This document shows positions 28,224-37,595 of a stretch of DNA of 64,000 nt, piece after piece. How positions within the stretch are numbered: the stretch's first letter is position 1; the number at the start of each line of letters is the position of its first letter. Origin of the DNA: a bacterium (GTDB taxonomy: Bacteria; Orphanbacterota; Orphanbacteria; Orphanbacterales; Orphanbacteraceae); assembly GCA_025782575.1 (NCBI GenBank), contig JALGYY010000008.1:44373-108372 (forward strand), read 5' to 3'. Made by a program: the position numbers and the translations under genes. The notes beneath the pieces are model-generated. The model made no database searches. It was not told the DNA's origin and worked only from the letters and a program-made list of their open reading frames with translations.

Positions 28224-30245
28224 ATGAATCGGGCAATCTTCCCTCTCCTGTTGATGTTGTTCGCCATACTCGCTCCAGCCTCTAACGCCGATTCCATTCG
28301 TCCTTCCGACCGCTTTGTCGCGGGGGAGGAACCGGGATCTGTCGAGCGCCTGCCTGCACGGCTCGCGGAGTTCCGCCCGAGCGACAAATCGATACAAAGT
28401 GTCGCCACCGTCTGCCCCGATTCATTCGATGTGATTCATTACAACCTCTTCATAAACATCAAGACGCCGACAACGACTCTCGAATGCGAAGCAACCATTC
28501 GCTTCAGTGCCACCAAGGCCAATCTGACCGGAGTCCGTCTCGATCTAAGGCAGTTGAGCGTATCCGCTATCGAGAGAAGCGGGACGCCCCTCATCTGGAG
28601 TCACGTCGGGGAAACCCTTCTGGTTACTCTCGATGCCCCTCTCCCGCTCGGGGACACGACGGAAATCAAGATCACTTACAGCGGAATCCCCGACGCGGAA
28701 GGACCTGGCGGATTCGGAGGATTTTGGTTCCACCCCGCGCCGATTACCGACTTCAGCATGGGTGTCGGCCTGAACACTGAGCCACCTTCGATGGGCCGCT
28801 ACTGGTTCCCGGGAGTCGACTCGCCCTGTGACAAGGCGACGAGCGAAGTTCATCTCAAGGTTCCGTCGGCCAAATTCGGCGTTTCGAACGGGAGGCTCAT
28901 TTCGGTGACGCCCGATTCGACAAGCCCTCGGATGATTTACAACTGGCAGAATGACCATCCGATTTCGACCTATCTGATGGCCATGTCGGTCGCCAAATAT
29001 CAAGTTGTGGCCGATACCGTTAATCCGATGATCACATACTATGTACACGACACCGCGCCGGCTCTCGGCACGTTTCAAAACGTGCACCACATGATGGATA
29101 CATTCGAATCTCTCTTCGGCGCATACCCATACGACACGTTTTCCTTCGTCACTACACCCCTGGGCGACATGGAGCATCAGACGTGCGTCTTTCACAGCAC
29201 CGCCCTCATGACGGGGGATACTTCATACGATGACATCCTTTCGCACGAGTTGACTCACCAGTGGTTCGGCAATCTGGTTACCTACGGCGACTGGCGCGAC
29301 GTCTGGCTATCTGAAGGGTTCGCCACCTATGGAGAGGCTCTCTTTCGAGAGGATTATTACAGTGTAAACAACTATCACAATTATGTTAATAACCAACTCA
29401 TGCCGGCCTACTTGAACGCAGCCGGCAGCCTCACATGGCCCATCTATGACCCCGTCAGCAAATGGGGGCCGACTTCGTACGAGAAGGGGGCGACGGTCCT
29501 TCACATGCTGCGGCATGTCATGGGCGACGGGCCGTTCTTCGCTGCGCTGAATGACTACCTTGACAATCATCGATACGGGAACGCGGTGACCTCCGACTTC
29601 CAGGCCGACTGCGAAGGTCAATACGGCGGTTCGCTTGCGTGGTTCTTCAATGAGTGGATTTTCAGCGGCGGACATCCGATTTTTGATTGGGGGTGGGAAG
29701 CCCTGGACCTGGGGGGCTCGTGGGAAGTCTCGATCCAGACCGTACAGACTCAGACAATCGGCCCCGTTTACACCATGCCTGTCGACTTCCTGATCAGCTG
29801 GGCGGGTGGTGACACGACAGTAGTCGCGGAGGTGAACGCCCTGTCCCAGACTTTTGTTTTCACTGTCCCGTTCGAGCCGACCGGTCTCCTGTTCGACCCC
29901 GATAACTGGCTTCTGGACGAAGCGAATGAAATCGCGACCGGCACCCCTGCAGGAGTGATCCCCCCATGGATCACGCTCGGACCGAACCGGCCGAATCCAT
30001 TCAATCCGGCAACAATCATCCCGTTCAGGCTCCCCGGAAACTCGCCGGTAACTCTCGAAATCTTTAATACGGGAGGCCGTCTCGTCCGATCGCTTCTGAT
30101 GAACGAGCCGCGAGCCGCGGGAGACCACTCAATCAGATGGGACGGGCTGGACGGCGAACGGAACCAGGCTTCCAGCGGAGTCTATTTCTACAGGCTTCTC
30201 AGCCGCGAAGGGACCGAAACCAGAAAGATGCAGCTGATTCGTTGA
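28224..30245 (+). CDS. Secreted M1-family aminopeptidase with C-terminal FlgD-like sorting/Ig domain
   Basis: 673 residues; AAGGAG then ATG. Signal peptide MNRAIFPLLLMLFAILAPAS. The M1 peptidase has the zinc motif HELTHQWFGNLVTYGDWRDV with WLSEGFATY (third ligand Glu in the next helix), and GGFGGFWFHP / NTEPPSMGRYWFPG blocks like the GxMEN region. After the catalytic part, about residues 590-673 form an FlgD-like Ig domain starting LGPNRPNPFNPATIIPF and ending SGVYFYRLLSREGTETRKMQ, with the 'DAAGR/NTGGRLVR' and 'WDGLDGERN' signatures. In this lineage this is a common C-terminal module, perhaps for surface attachment or a T9SS-like export signal (inference). Confidence 0.88.
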   Translation: MNRAIFPLLLMLFAILAPASNADSIRPSDRFVAGEEPGSVERLPARLAEFRPSDKSIQSVATVCPDSFDVIHYNLFINIKTPTTTLECEATIRFSATKANLTGVRLDLRQLSVSAIERSGTPLIWSHVGETLLVTLDAPLPLGDTTEIKITYSGIPDAEGPGGFGGFWFHPAPITDFSMGVGLNTEPPSMGRYWFPGVDSPCDKATSEVHLKVPSAKFGVSNGRLISVTPDSTSPRMIYNWQNDHPISTYLMAMSVAKYQVVADTVNPMITYYVHDTAPALGTFQNVHHMMDTFESLFGAYPYDTFSFVTTPLGDMEHQTCVFHSTALMTGDTSYDDILSHELTHQWFGNLVTYGDWRDVWLSEGFATYGEALFREDYYSVNNYHNYVNNQLMPAYLNAAGSLTWPIYDPVSKWGPTSYEKGATVLHMLRHVMGDGPFFAALNDYLDNHRYGNAVTSDFQADCEGQYGGSLAWFFNEWIFSGGHPIFDWGWEALDLGGSWEVSIQTVQTQTIGPVYTMPVDFLISWAGGDTTVVAEVNALSQTFVFTVPFEPTGLLFDPDNWLLDEANEIATGTPAGVIPPWITLGPNRPNPFNPATIIPFRLPGNSPVTLEIFNTGGRLVRSLLMNEPRAAGDHSIRWDGLDGERNQASSGVYFYRLLSREGTETRKMQLIR

Positions 30246-30310
30246 TCAGGCGGAAGACCGCCCCCCCAACAAGAGGACGGTCATTGGTTGACTAATGTGG
30301 TCGTTCCATA

Positions 30311-31795
30311 CTAGCGGATAACGAGGTGGCGGCGCGTCCAACTCTCCTGGTTCGCAGAGAGACGAAGGAAGTAGATACCGCTCGCGACGGCGTTTCCCTG
30401 TGCATCTCTTCCATCCCAACGGGCCTGATGGCGACCGGGACCGGATCGTCCCTCCACAAGGGTTCTCACAAGGCGCCCGGCAGCGTCATAAACCCGAAGC
30501 GCTACCACCCCCCCCGACTTTGAAGGGACTGAATAGGAAATCGAAGTTTCACCGCGTGATGGACTGGGATATCCCGGCGAGAGAGCGAGGGAAAAACCGT
30601 CTCGCCCTTCACTGTTCACCGATGTCGGAAGTTTCCCAAGTGAGTCGAACATCATCGTGTATGCATCGTCCGGGTAACAACCGATTATGCCCGACGCGGG
30701 CACCGGAACCGTCCCGATACTGTCGGTGAAGTTCTCGAGCAGAACAAAATTGAGACTCGATGGGATCACCATCTGCGTGTGATCCAGAAAGATCTCAAAA
30801 GTGGAGCTCAGGCTGAGAGTGTCACGGGCAACAGTCTGCCCGCTCGGACTGAGGCGCGCTTCGAGCACGTAATCCCCGGTCATCGGCATTGCGACGCCGT
30901 CGACAAGATCAAATCGTACCGGCCAGCGATTGCCGTTCGGGAAGAGCCTGTAATCGTCCCATCGGTAATCGATGTCGTGATTCCTCGCCCATTTGGCCAT
31001 CGACTTGAGCTCGGCTTTCCGGCAGTTATGAAGATCGATCTTGCGGCTCCCCAGCACATCCCACTGCCCGTTCGCATAAACAAAGCCGGTGGAGAGCGTC
31101 GAATCGAGAGCATCGAACCCCTCGTTGTCCACCATTGTAAGAAAGAAGCCGCTCGACTCGCCGCCATACAGCGTGTCGGTTTCGATCAGGTACCGATCGG
31201 ACCACACGTTCCATTTGCTCCGGTATCCCCAGACACCGTTCGGTGGTTCCCATCCGGGCCCGGTCCCCGTACCGGTGAGATATCCGACGCTTACGGTCGA
31301 ATTCCAGTCACCGGGGCTCGTGAAACAGTTTGAACAGAAATGGTGGACCATACGGGCGGTCGCCGGCTGGGATGCGTGGTCGATCGCCGGCGTTTCCGGG
31401 TCAAGGTTCCACATTTTGACTACCGATACGAGTTCCAGAGTCTCCAGTGAAGCCGGCTCCCAGTTGTCGTATGTGTACGGATTCGTCTCGATTCCGCGGT
31501 GCTGTCCGACAGCCGAAATTCCCGTGTTCCCATAAACCTGGAAGTACCCGTTCGTTTCGCGAAAACTGAGGTTCCCATCCTCGTAGAGCGGGCGCCACGG
31601 GAACAAGTTGAGCTGATTCGAGGAAGTGTCCATCACGCCGTCGTTGAAGTCGTCAATCAGGAGATACCCGGTTCTGGTCTGCTGGAGCGCAAGAGATGAG
31701 GCCTTGGAAACGGCAGATGTCGCCATGAGCAGGAGTGCCGACAAAATGATCAGATAGCAGGGCGCAATCCGTGCGGACTTCAGGTCCAGGCTCAA
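30311..31795 (-). CDS. Secreted protein with C-terminal FlgD-like domain, function unknown
   Basis: About 494 residues. I take the second in-frame TTG because GGAGG stands 7 bases before it; the first TTG is too close to that site. Signal peptide region APCYLIILSALLLMATSAVS. The central part is beta-rich with many Trp/Tyr (YLLIDDFNDGVMDTSSNQLN resembles carbohydrate-binding or concanavalin-like folds, but I cannot name a family). The C-terminus is the FlgD-like domain: PSPSRGETSISYSVPSKSGG, RVYDAAGRLVRTLVEG, RWDGRDAQGNAVASGIYFLR. Probable extracellular or surface protein; a polysaccharide-related role is only a guess. Confidence 0.72.
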   Translation of the reverse strand: MSLDLKSARIAPCYLIILSALLLMATSAVSKASSLALQQTRTGYLLIDDFNDGVMDTSSNQLNLFPWRPLYEDGNLSFRETNGYFQVYGNTGISAVGQHRGIETNPYTYDNWEPASLETLELVSVVKMWNLDPETPAIDHASQPATARMVHHFCSNCFTSPGDWNSTVSVGYLTGTGTGPGWEPPNGVWGYRSKWNVWSDRYLIETDTLYGGESSGFFLTMVDNEGFDALDSTLSTGFVYANGQWDVLGSRKIDLHNCRKAELKSMAKWARNHDIDYRWDDYRLFPNGNRWPVRFDLVDGVAMPMTGDYVLEARLSPSGQTVARDTLSLSSTFEIFLDHTQMVIPSSLNFVLLENFTDSIGTVPVPASGIIGCYPDDAYTMMFDSLGKLPTSVNSEGRDGFSLALSPGYPSPSRGETSISYSVPSKSGGVVALRVYDAAGRLVRTLVEGRSGPGRHQARWDGRDAQGNAVASGIYFLRLSANQESWTRRHLVIR

Positions 31796-32091
31796 GATCA
31801 ATCCTCCAGAGCATCGATTCTTCAGCCCATAAGACCGGGGTAATCATTCATGCTCTTCTGGAAGCCGCCTCCTCTGGGAGGCCGGCAGGGCTGTTCCCGG
31901 CGCGACGCGTGCGGTGCGTCGGTAATGGGGGGAGTGCTGCCAGCATATCACAATCACCTGTTTCTCGCAACTTCGGCTGGCGCATTCAGCTAAAGGCCCG
32001 ATCGGGAAGTTCACACCCGTCCGCAGATTCCCCTTCCGGAGTGTACCGGAAAGGTTTATGTTGTGTGAGCGTGAGAGAGAGGAGGTATCAC

Positions 32092-32982
32092 ATGAATCGT
32101 TGCCTCTCCGTTTTGGGATTGCTGACCGGGCTATTGCTTCTCCTTCCCCTTCCTGTGGCCGCAGACGAGGATCCGGATATCCAGTTCGGATTCTACCCTT
32201 CCCACAACAGGGACCAGCTGCTGATCCTGGCCGATGAATTCTGCGAATACATTTCGAAGAAGGCAAAGGTCAAGGTCAAGCCGTTCGTCAGCGTGGGATA
32301 CGACGATCTGGTCGAGGAAATCACAGCCAACAATGTTCATTTCGCCTGGATGTCTCCCCTCAGTTTCGTGCAAGCCGAGAAGAAGGGAAACGCCCGCGTA
32401 CTTCTCAAGTCGGTACGTGGATCGAATCCGTTCTACTGGGGCGCGGTAATTGTCCGAAAAGGACGGAACATTGAGACGCTGGAGGATCTCAAGGGCAAGA
32501 AGATGGGATGGACCTACCCGAGCAGTACAGCCGGTTTCATCTTCACCAAAGCCGCTCTGCATGCCGAAGGGATAAACGCCGACACATACTTCTCCGAGAA
32601 CCTCTTTCTCGGCGGCTACGACGAACTGGTCAAAGCCGTGGTGGAGAGCAAGGTCGATGCGGGGGCGTGCTTCGCCAATGACATTGACGGCAAGAGAGGG
32701 GCGTGGAGCCAGTACTTGAGCGCGGCGGATCGCAGAAAGATCAAGCCGATCTTCTTCACCAAACCGATTCCCGGCGACACCATTTCGGGATCGAAGATCT
32801 TTATCAACGCGAATCCGAAAGTTACAAACCGGATTCTGCAGGTTCTACTCGACATGGGGGAAGATGAGAAAGGGGCACAAATCCTGACCGATCTCTACCA
32901 GGTCGACTTCCTGGTGGATGCCGAAAATGACGACTATGAATCGGTGAGAGAAGCAGCCCTTCTTTTCCCCGATCGATACTGA
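32092..32982 (+). CDS. PhnD-like phosphate/phosphonate-type periplasmic binding protein
   Basis: 296 residues; start set by a perfect AGGAGGT 6-7 bases upstream. Signal peptide MNRCLSVLGLLTGLLLLLPL ending at AAD. Then IQFGFYPSHNRDQLLILADE, a KVKPFVSVGYDDLVEEITAN block and VHFAWMSPLSFVQA, GMTYPSSTAGFIFTKAAL-like and DTYFSENLFLGGYDELVKAV blocks: the periplasmic-binding-protein-like PhnD family (PF12974). No ABC permease or ATPase gene is nearby, so it is an orphan; it could serve a distant transporter or a sensor. The ligand cannot be read from the sequence. Confidence 0.82.
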   Translation: MNRCLSVLGLLTGLLLLLPLPVAADEDPDIQFGFYPSHNRDQLLILADEFCEYISKKAKVKVKPFVSVGYDDLVEEITANNVHFAWMSPLSFVQAEKKGNARVLLKSVRGSNPFYWGAVIVRKGRNIETLEDLKGKKMGWTYPSSTAGFIFTKAALHAEGINADTYFSENLFLGGYDELVKAVVESKVDAGACFANDIDGKRGAWSQYLSAADRRKIKPIFFTKPIPGDTISGSKIFINANPKVTNRILQVLLDMGEDEKGAQILTDLYQVDFLVDAENDDYESVREAALLFPDRY

Positions 32983-33014
32983 TCGCCTGGTCTTCACCCG
33001 AAGCGGGTAGATAT

Positions 33015-33056
33015 AAAGAGCTCCGCGTAACCCGTTCCGGGAGCGCGGAGCTTTTC
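33015..33056. terminator. Bidirectional rho-independent terminator
   Basis: AGCTCCGCG and CGCGGAGCT form a 9-bp stem extended by flanking A and T residues, with a 16-base loop. It lies between two convergent genes (PhnD-like and saccharopine dehydrogenase) and can terminate both. Confidence 0.8.
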
Positions 33057-33068
33057 ATATGTAACCCT

Positions 33069-34394
33069 TTAGCTCAATACCCGCAGCTTCTCCACGCAGC
33101 CGATTCCGAGTTGCGCCAGTTCTTCCAGAATCGGCCTGTAGACGTCCGGTTCAATCGGAATTTGAACACCTGTGCTCTTGAGCGTTCCGTCCAGAATGAA
33201 ACGGGCTGCAATCGCCGCGGGAAGCCCGACTGTGCGGGCCATGGCGGAGTCGCCCCCCGGACACCCGTAATCAATCAGAGTCGAGGTGATCGCTTCGCGG
33301 CGGCCGGTCGGAAACTGTGCCGTGAACCGATGATGCAGCACGATCATGTCCCGCTCCCGTTCACGATATGACATGCGTTCCAGCATGCGCTCGGTAAGAA
33401 CATCAATCGTGCCTCCCTTGTTCATCCGGATCGGATCTGTTTCGAACAGACCGAGCCACTCGATGTTCCTAATGGCTCGAGAATCCATGCGAACGCCGCA
33501 GGAGTGGGCTACACGCCTTCGCAGATCGCCGCGACCGGGAACAATATTCTCCAGTAGACCGGCGTAGGTCATGCCCTTCAGATTCCGGTCCTCGATGTCC
33601 ATGTAGCCGATATCGACAAGGACCTTCATCGTCTCGCACCACCCCGGATTCCGAAGAGTCGCGCGGAACACCGTCTTCGAATTGCCGAGACCATATGTAT
33701 CGACATAGCTGATCGAATCCCGGTTGGGATAGGCTTCGAACATCCCCGCTCCGGGGACGGCGATCGATCGCCTGTCCACAAACAGCTTCTCGCTCGGAAC
33801 ATCGATCCGACGACCCTCTTCGAGATAGCTGGCCGAATTCTTGCCCGCAAGCAGAACACCGTACGGCGACCAGGAGAACTTGTAGCCGAAGGGATTATCA
33901 TTCGCTTCCGGCGCCGGCAGGCCTCCGCAGAAGGACCGGAACTCGACGATCTCCCCCCCTCTTTCCCAGACGTCATGAAAGACTCTCATGGCTGACATGT
34001 GGTCAATACCGGGATCGAGCCCGATCTCATTCAGAATGAGAACTCCCGCGTCGACAGCGGGTCGGTTCCGCTCGAGCATGGCTTCACTGACATACGACGT
34101 CGTAATCATATGCTTGCCGTGTGCGATACAAAGATCCGCCACTTTCACGTGATAAGCATAAGGAACCAGGCTGATCACAAGATCCGTTTCAGAGATCAGC
34201 TCTTCGAGGGAGCTCGAATCATTCAGGTTCAGTTCGACGGCGCTCCCACGATCATGACTATCGATGAGGGCGATCGCCTTGGAGAGGGTTCGGCTCGCCA
34301 CCACGACTCGCAGCGACGGATGATCCAGCAAATACCGCACATGAGGTCGGGCGACCAGCCCCGCGCCGAGAACAAGAACGCTCTTCGATTTCAT
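33069..34394 (-). CDS. Saccharopine dehydrogenase (paralog 2)
   Basis: 441 residues. Rossmann start KSVLVLGAGLVARPHVRYLL; then LVISLVPYAYHVKVADLCIA, MITTSYVSEAMLERNRPAVD, LNEIGLDPGIDHMSAMRVFH, CGGLPAPEANDNPFGYKFSW and YPNRDSISYVDTYGL, all conserved in Sacchrp_dh (PF03435/PF16653), the saccharopine-to-glutamate plus aminoadipate-semialdehyde step. It is close in length and motifs to the neighbour at 34.5-35.8 kb, and clearly the product of duplication. Separated from it by 121 bases, so it may be co-transcribed. Whether both are active is unknown. Confidence 0.85.
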   Translation of the reverse strand: MKSKSVLVLGAGLVARPHVRYLLDHPSLRVVVASRTLSKAIALIDSHDRGSAVELNLNDSSSLEELISETDLVISLVPYAYHVKVADLCIAHGKHMITTSYVSEAMLERNRPAVDAGVLILNEIGLDPGIDHMSAMRVFHDVWERGGEIVEFRSFCGGLPAPEANDNPFGYKFSWSPYGVLLAGKNSASYLEEGRRIDVPSEKLFVDRRSIAVPGAGMFEAYPNRDSISYVDTYGLGNSKTVFRATLRNPGWCETMKVLVDIGYMDIEDRNLKGMTYAGLLENIVPGRGDLRRRVAHSCGVRMDSRAIRNIEWLGLFETDPIRMNKGGTIDVLTERMLERMSYRERERDMIVLHHRFTAQFPTGRREAITSTLIDYGCPGGDSAMARTVGLPAAIAARFILDGTLKSTGVQIPIEPDVYRPILEELAQLGIGCVEKLRVLS

Positions 34395-34515
34395 GATGTC
34401 AATCCTCTTGCACCGGGGGGGTACATTGATGCGATCAGGATCACTACTCGCTCGCCCTATATATCGTCAACCGAAGCCTCCGGGGCAAGAGAGAGGAGAA
34501 CGATTTCGAAAGGAT

Positions 34516-35838
34516 TCAGGCAAGTTTTTCGGTCAATTCCTTGAGATGGATTCCGAGCCCTTCGAGTGCGGAAAGTACCGGTTCGTATATCTCCGGCTCG
34601 ATGGGGATGCGGACACCCTTTTCGACGACTTTTTCTTCCACAATCAGACGGGTGGCAACCGCGGCCGGCAGACTGACCGAGCGGGCCATGGCCGAATCAC
34701 CGCCGGGAACACCGTACGCGATCAGCGTCGATACGCTTCGCTCTTTCTCGCCGGAATCGAATTCGGCTTCCACTTCGTCGATCAGAACAAGCATATCCGA
34801 TTCATCGGGACCGTATGTCATGAGCCGGCTCGCACGGGCGACCAGCGCGTCTTCCGGCGTACCGGATTCGATCCCCACCGGCTCATCCGAGAACAGCCCG
34901 AGCCAGTTCAGGCGGGACATGACCGGGCTGTCCACCGCTACGTCAAGATGCTCGGCGGCCTGCACCGCCCGCTCCCGTCCATCGTTCCCGTTCAACCTGT
35001 CGAAGAGATCGGCTAGAGTGAGTCCGCCCATATGCATTTTCTGAGCGCCGAACATGCCGATTGTTTCGAGAGCGCGAATCGTCTCACACCATCCCGGATA
35101 GCGAAGAGTGGATCGGAGAACTGTCGACGCATCCTCCAGACCATAGAGAGGGATGTACTTCAGAGAATCCCGGTTCGGATAAGCCTCCAGCTCGCCGAGC
35201 CCCTCGACCGGGAACTTCCAGGTATGCTCGTGCAACTCGTCGCCATGAAGATCGATCGTATTACCGTCGCGGAGATAGACAGCCGGCCGGCGCCCGGCAT
35301 TCAGCGCCCCATATGGATTCCACGAAAACTTGTATCCCAACGGATTGTTGTTCGCCAGGGGCGAAGGAATACCGCCGCAATGGGAACGATAGGAGACTAC
35401 CTTTCCTTCCCGCTTCCGGACGCTATGAATGAGCTTCATAGCGGACATGTGGTCGATCCCGGGATCGAGACCGATTTCATTCAGCAGCACCACACCCGCC
35501 CGCTCGGCCTCTTTGTTCAACGCATGCATGTCGTCACTGACGTAAGAGGCGGTCACCATCGATTTGTGGGCGGAGACACAATGCCTGGCTACGAGCGGAT
35601 GGTAGTCATAGGGGACCATGCTGACGACAGCATCGGAAGACCGAATCAGATTATCCAGACCCGAACTGTCACCGAGATCGAGAAACGCCACTTCCCCATG
35701 AGATCGCCCGGCAATCAGTTCCTCACCACGCTCCGGCTCGAGTGTCGCCACGCGGACTCTGTAGCCTGCGTCGTCGAGTAGATAGTGAATCAACGGACCC
35801 GCCACGCGGCCCGAACCGAGAACGAGAATCTCTTTCAT
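34516..35838 (-). CDS. Saccharopine dehydrogenase (paralog 1)
   Basis: 440 residues with KEILVLGSGRVAGPLIHYLL (Rossmann), VSMVPYDYHPLVARHCVSAH, MVTASYVSDDMHALNKEA, LNEIGLDPGIDHMSAMKLIH, CGGIPSPLANNNPLGYKFSW and AYPNRDSLKYIPLYGLEDAS. These are the saccharopine dehydrogenase domains that in animals form the C-terminal half of AASS. Start ATG overlaps the LKR-like stop (ATGA), so translation is coupled to the reductase gene. Together with that gene it would convert lysine plus 2-oxoglutarate into glutamate and alpha-aminoadipate semialdehyde. Confidence 0.88.
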   Translation of the reverse strand: MKEILVLGSGRVAGPLIHYLLDDAGYRVRVATLEPERGEELIAGRSHGEVAFLDLGDSSGLDNLIRSSDAVVSMVPYDYHPLVARHCVSAHKSMVTASYVSDDMHALNKEAERAGVVLLNEIGLDPGIDHMSAMKLIHSVRKREGKVVSYRSHCGGIPSPLANNNPLGYKFSWNPYGALNAGRRPAVYLRDGNTIDLHGDELHEHTWKFPVEGLGELEAYPNRDSLKYIPLYGLEDASTVLRSTLRYPGWCETIRALETIGMFGAQKMHMGGLTLADLFDRLNGNDGRERAVQAAEHLDVAVDSPVMSRLNWLGLFSDEPVGIESGTPEDALVARASRLMTYGPDESDMLVLIDEVEAEFDSGEKERSVSTLIAYGVPGGDSAMARSVSLPAAVATRLIVEEKVVEKGVRIPIEPEIYEPVLSALEGLGIHLKELTEKLA

Positions 35839-37136
35839 CGGTCGTTTTCTCCCAGATGTGATCTGATGTAACGGTACGACTCGGTCAGCACGCCGTCCTT
35901 CAGGATGAGTGCTTCCCGAAAAGGCTCCGGAAGAGTGATTTTCTCGACGGAATCATCGAAGTCGGCCCGTGCGAGGCCCCCCAGGAACGGAGAAAGCGCC
36001 CGGCTGAACTCTTCGGACGACTCACGGGGCAGTTCGCAGGGCAGGTTGTCGACCGCTTCGATCAGAATCCCCTCCCCCTCCACGCCGTCCGTCGTCTCCC
36101 CCGTCAACGGATTGTAGACGTATACCGGATTACCAGGATCGGCGCCGCGCACATAGACCTCGACGGCGCCATCTATGTCGGCGCTGATGTCTCCGATCAA
36201 GCTGAGCTTCCGGTCCCCACTCTCCCAGGCTCTTTCCAGATAGTCGCGCGTAACGAGCCGCGGGTATCTCTCTTCCCAGTAGATCGCGTTGATCAGCATT
36301 GTAAGATGAGGCAGATACTGCTCGAATTTCGATTCGTACTTTTCCGGATAATCATAATAATCCTGAAGTTCGAACGGTGTTCCGTCTTCCAGTGGCCTGG
36401 CCATATGCTTTTCCTGAAAGACGACCTTGGTAAAAGAGGTCGACGGCGAACGACTGCCGAGCTCCTCCGGTTCGACATCCTCCGGATGGAGAAGGTCGAA
36501 GATTTCCTGCGCCCCTTTCGAGACGTTACCGTATCCGGCGAATCCGCAGACTACCGGATCGAGCGTGTCCGGCAGTCCCCCGAGACGGATCGCATCGCCG
36601 GCCCGTCCGACGGCTGTCTTCGCGGCCTCGAGGCTCTCATACTCGTGGGACACTTTGATGGCGGAAAGTGGGGTTACCAGTCCCTGAGGCGCGAGACGCC
36701 TTCCATAGAAGTGAAGTGAATCGATCATGCCTGCGAGACCGGCGAACCTCCCGAAGAGGACGAGCCGGCGTCCTTCTTCATCAACGATTTTCTCGTAGTC
36801 GAAGAGGTGGCACTTCAGCTCCATCATTCTGCGGAGCATGGCCATGTTGTATTCTTGCCCCTTGATCGTGTGGGAGAAGAACAGATAGGCCTTTCCGGGT
36901 AGAAATTTATCCGCGGGGATTTCCTTTACGCCAAAGATAATATCTGCCGGGGAGAGATCGGCTGTGACCGTCGCCCCCGCATCTTGATACTCTTCGTTTC
37001 GGAATACCCTCTTCTTCGAGGGTTCCACCAGCACTTTTATACCCTGGCCCGTGAGCTTCTTTACCTCGTCAGGAGTGATCGGCACACGCCGCTCCCATAC
37101 CGTTTTGTCTTCCCTGCGGATCCCGATCGTATTCAT
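35835..37136 (-). CDS. Lysine-ketoglutarate reductase (N-terminal AASS-like)
   Basis: 433 residues. TIGIRREDKTVWERRVPITP, VEPSKKRVFRNEEYQDAGA, PADIIFGVKEIPADKFLPGK, YLFFSHTIKGQEYNMAMLRR, YEKIVDEEGRRLVLFGRFAG and AGLAGMIDSLHFYGRRLA are typical of the LKR (alanine dehydrogenase/PNT-like) half of eukaryote-type bifunctional alpha-aminoadipic semialdehyde synthase; here it is a separate bacterial gene. It condenses lysine with 2-oxoglutarate to saccharopine. Start: GGAG five bases before the ATG at MNTIGIRR; an upstream ATG lacks a good ribosome-binding site. Overlaps the dehydrogenase by ATGA. Confidence 0.88.
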   Translation of the reverse strand: MNTIGIRREDKTVWERRVPITPDEVKKLTGQGIKVLVEPSKKRVFRNEEYQDAGATVTADLSPADIIFGVKEIPADKFLPGKAYLFFSHTIKGQEYNMAMLRRMMELKCHLFDYEKIVDEEGRRLVLFGRFAGLAGMIDSLHFYGRRLAPQGLVTPLSAIKVSHEYESLEAAKTAVGRAGDAIRLGGLPDTLDPVVCGFAGYGNVSKGAQEIFDLLHPEDVEPEELGSRSPSTSFTKVVFQEKHMARPLEDGTPFELQDYYDYPEKYESKFEQYLPHLTMLINAIYWEERYPRLVTRDYLERAWESGDRKLSLIGDISADIDGAVEVYVRGADPGNPVYVYNPLTGETTDGVEGEGILIEAVDNLPCELPRESSEEFSRALSPFLGGLARADFDDSVEKITLPEPFREALILKDGVLTESYRYIRSHLGENDR

Positions 37137-37196
37137 TGGCACTCCGAATTCATCTCCGTTCTGCACTGTCTATTCCGGGGGGAAGGTCCAATTGTG

Positions 37197-37595
37197 TCAA
37201 AGGGGGCTCGCCGTGTCAAACCCGTGTCGGGTCTTCATCCAGCCCCCCAGAAGGACGCCCGGGATCACCAGAATCAGGAACGAGATATGGTACCAGGGCG
37301 GCATGAGATCCCACGCCCCGATCTGCACGAAGATCCCCATGGCGAGATTCACGAATCCGAGAACCAGCACGTGTCCCATCGGATTCTTCTTTGCAATGAG
37401 GGCCGTAATAAAGCCGCAGATCAATGAAATCAGGACATGCTGAACCAGAAGAGCCAGATTGATTCCGATCTCCCCCCGTGTCCCGTCGACGATGAAGTTC
37501 CCCGGAAAGATGCTCGCTACCAGATTGCTGAGCGGCATGGTCAGGAGGCCGTAGGCCATGAATCCGGCAATCACGGCTGACACGGATCGAATCAT
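37197..37595 (-). CDS. Four-helix membrane protein, unknown function
   Basis: 132 residues with about four transmembrane segments (RSVSAVIAGFMAYGLLTM, LLVQHVLISLICGFITALIA, HVLVLGFVNLAMGIFVQ, ISFLILVIPGVLLGGWM). No named family recognised. It is the last gene of the ArsR-SRPBCC operon, with its start overlapping the preceding SRPBCC gene (ATGA-type overlap of 4 bases). Confidence 0.72.
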   Translation of the reverse strand: MIRSVSAVIAGFMAYGLLTMPLSNLVASIFPGNFIVDGTRGEIGINLALLVQHVLISLICGFITALIAKKNPMGHVLVLGFVNLAMGIFVQIGAWDLMPPWYHISFLILVIPGVLLGGWMKTRHGFDTASPL

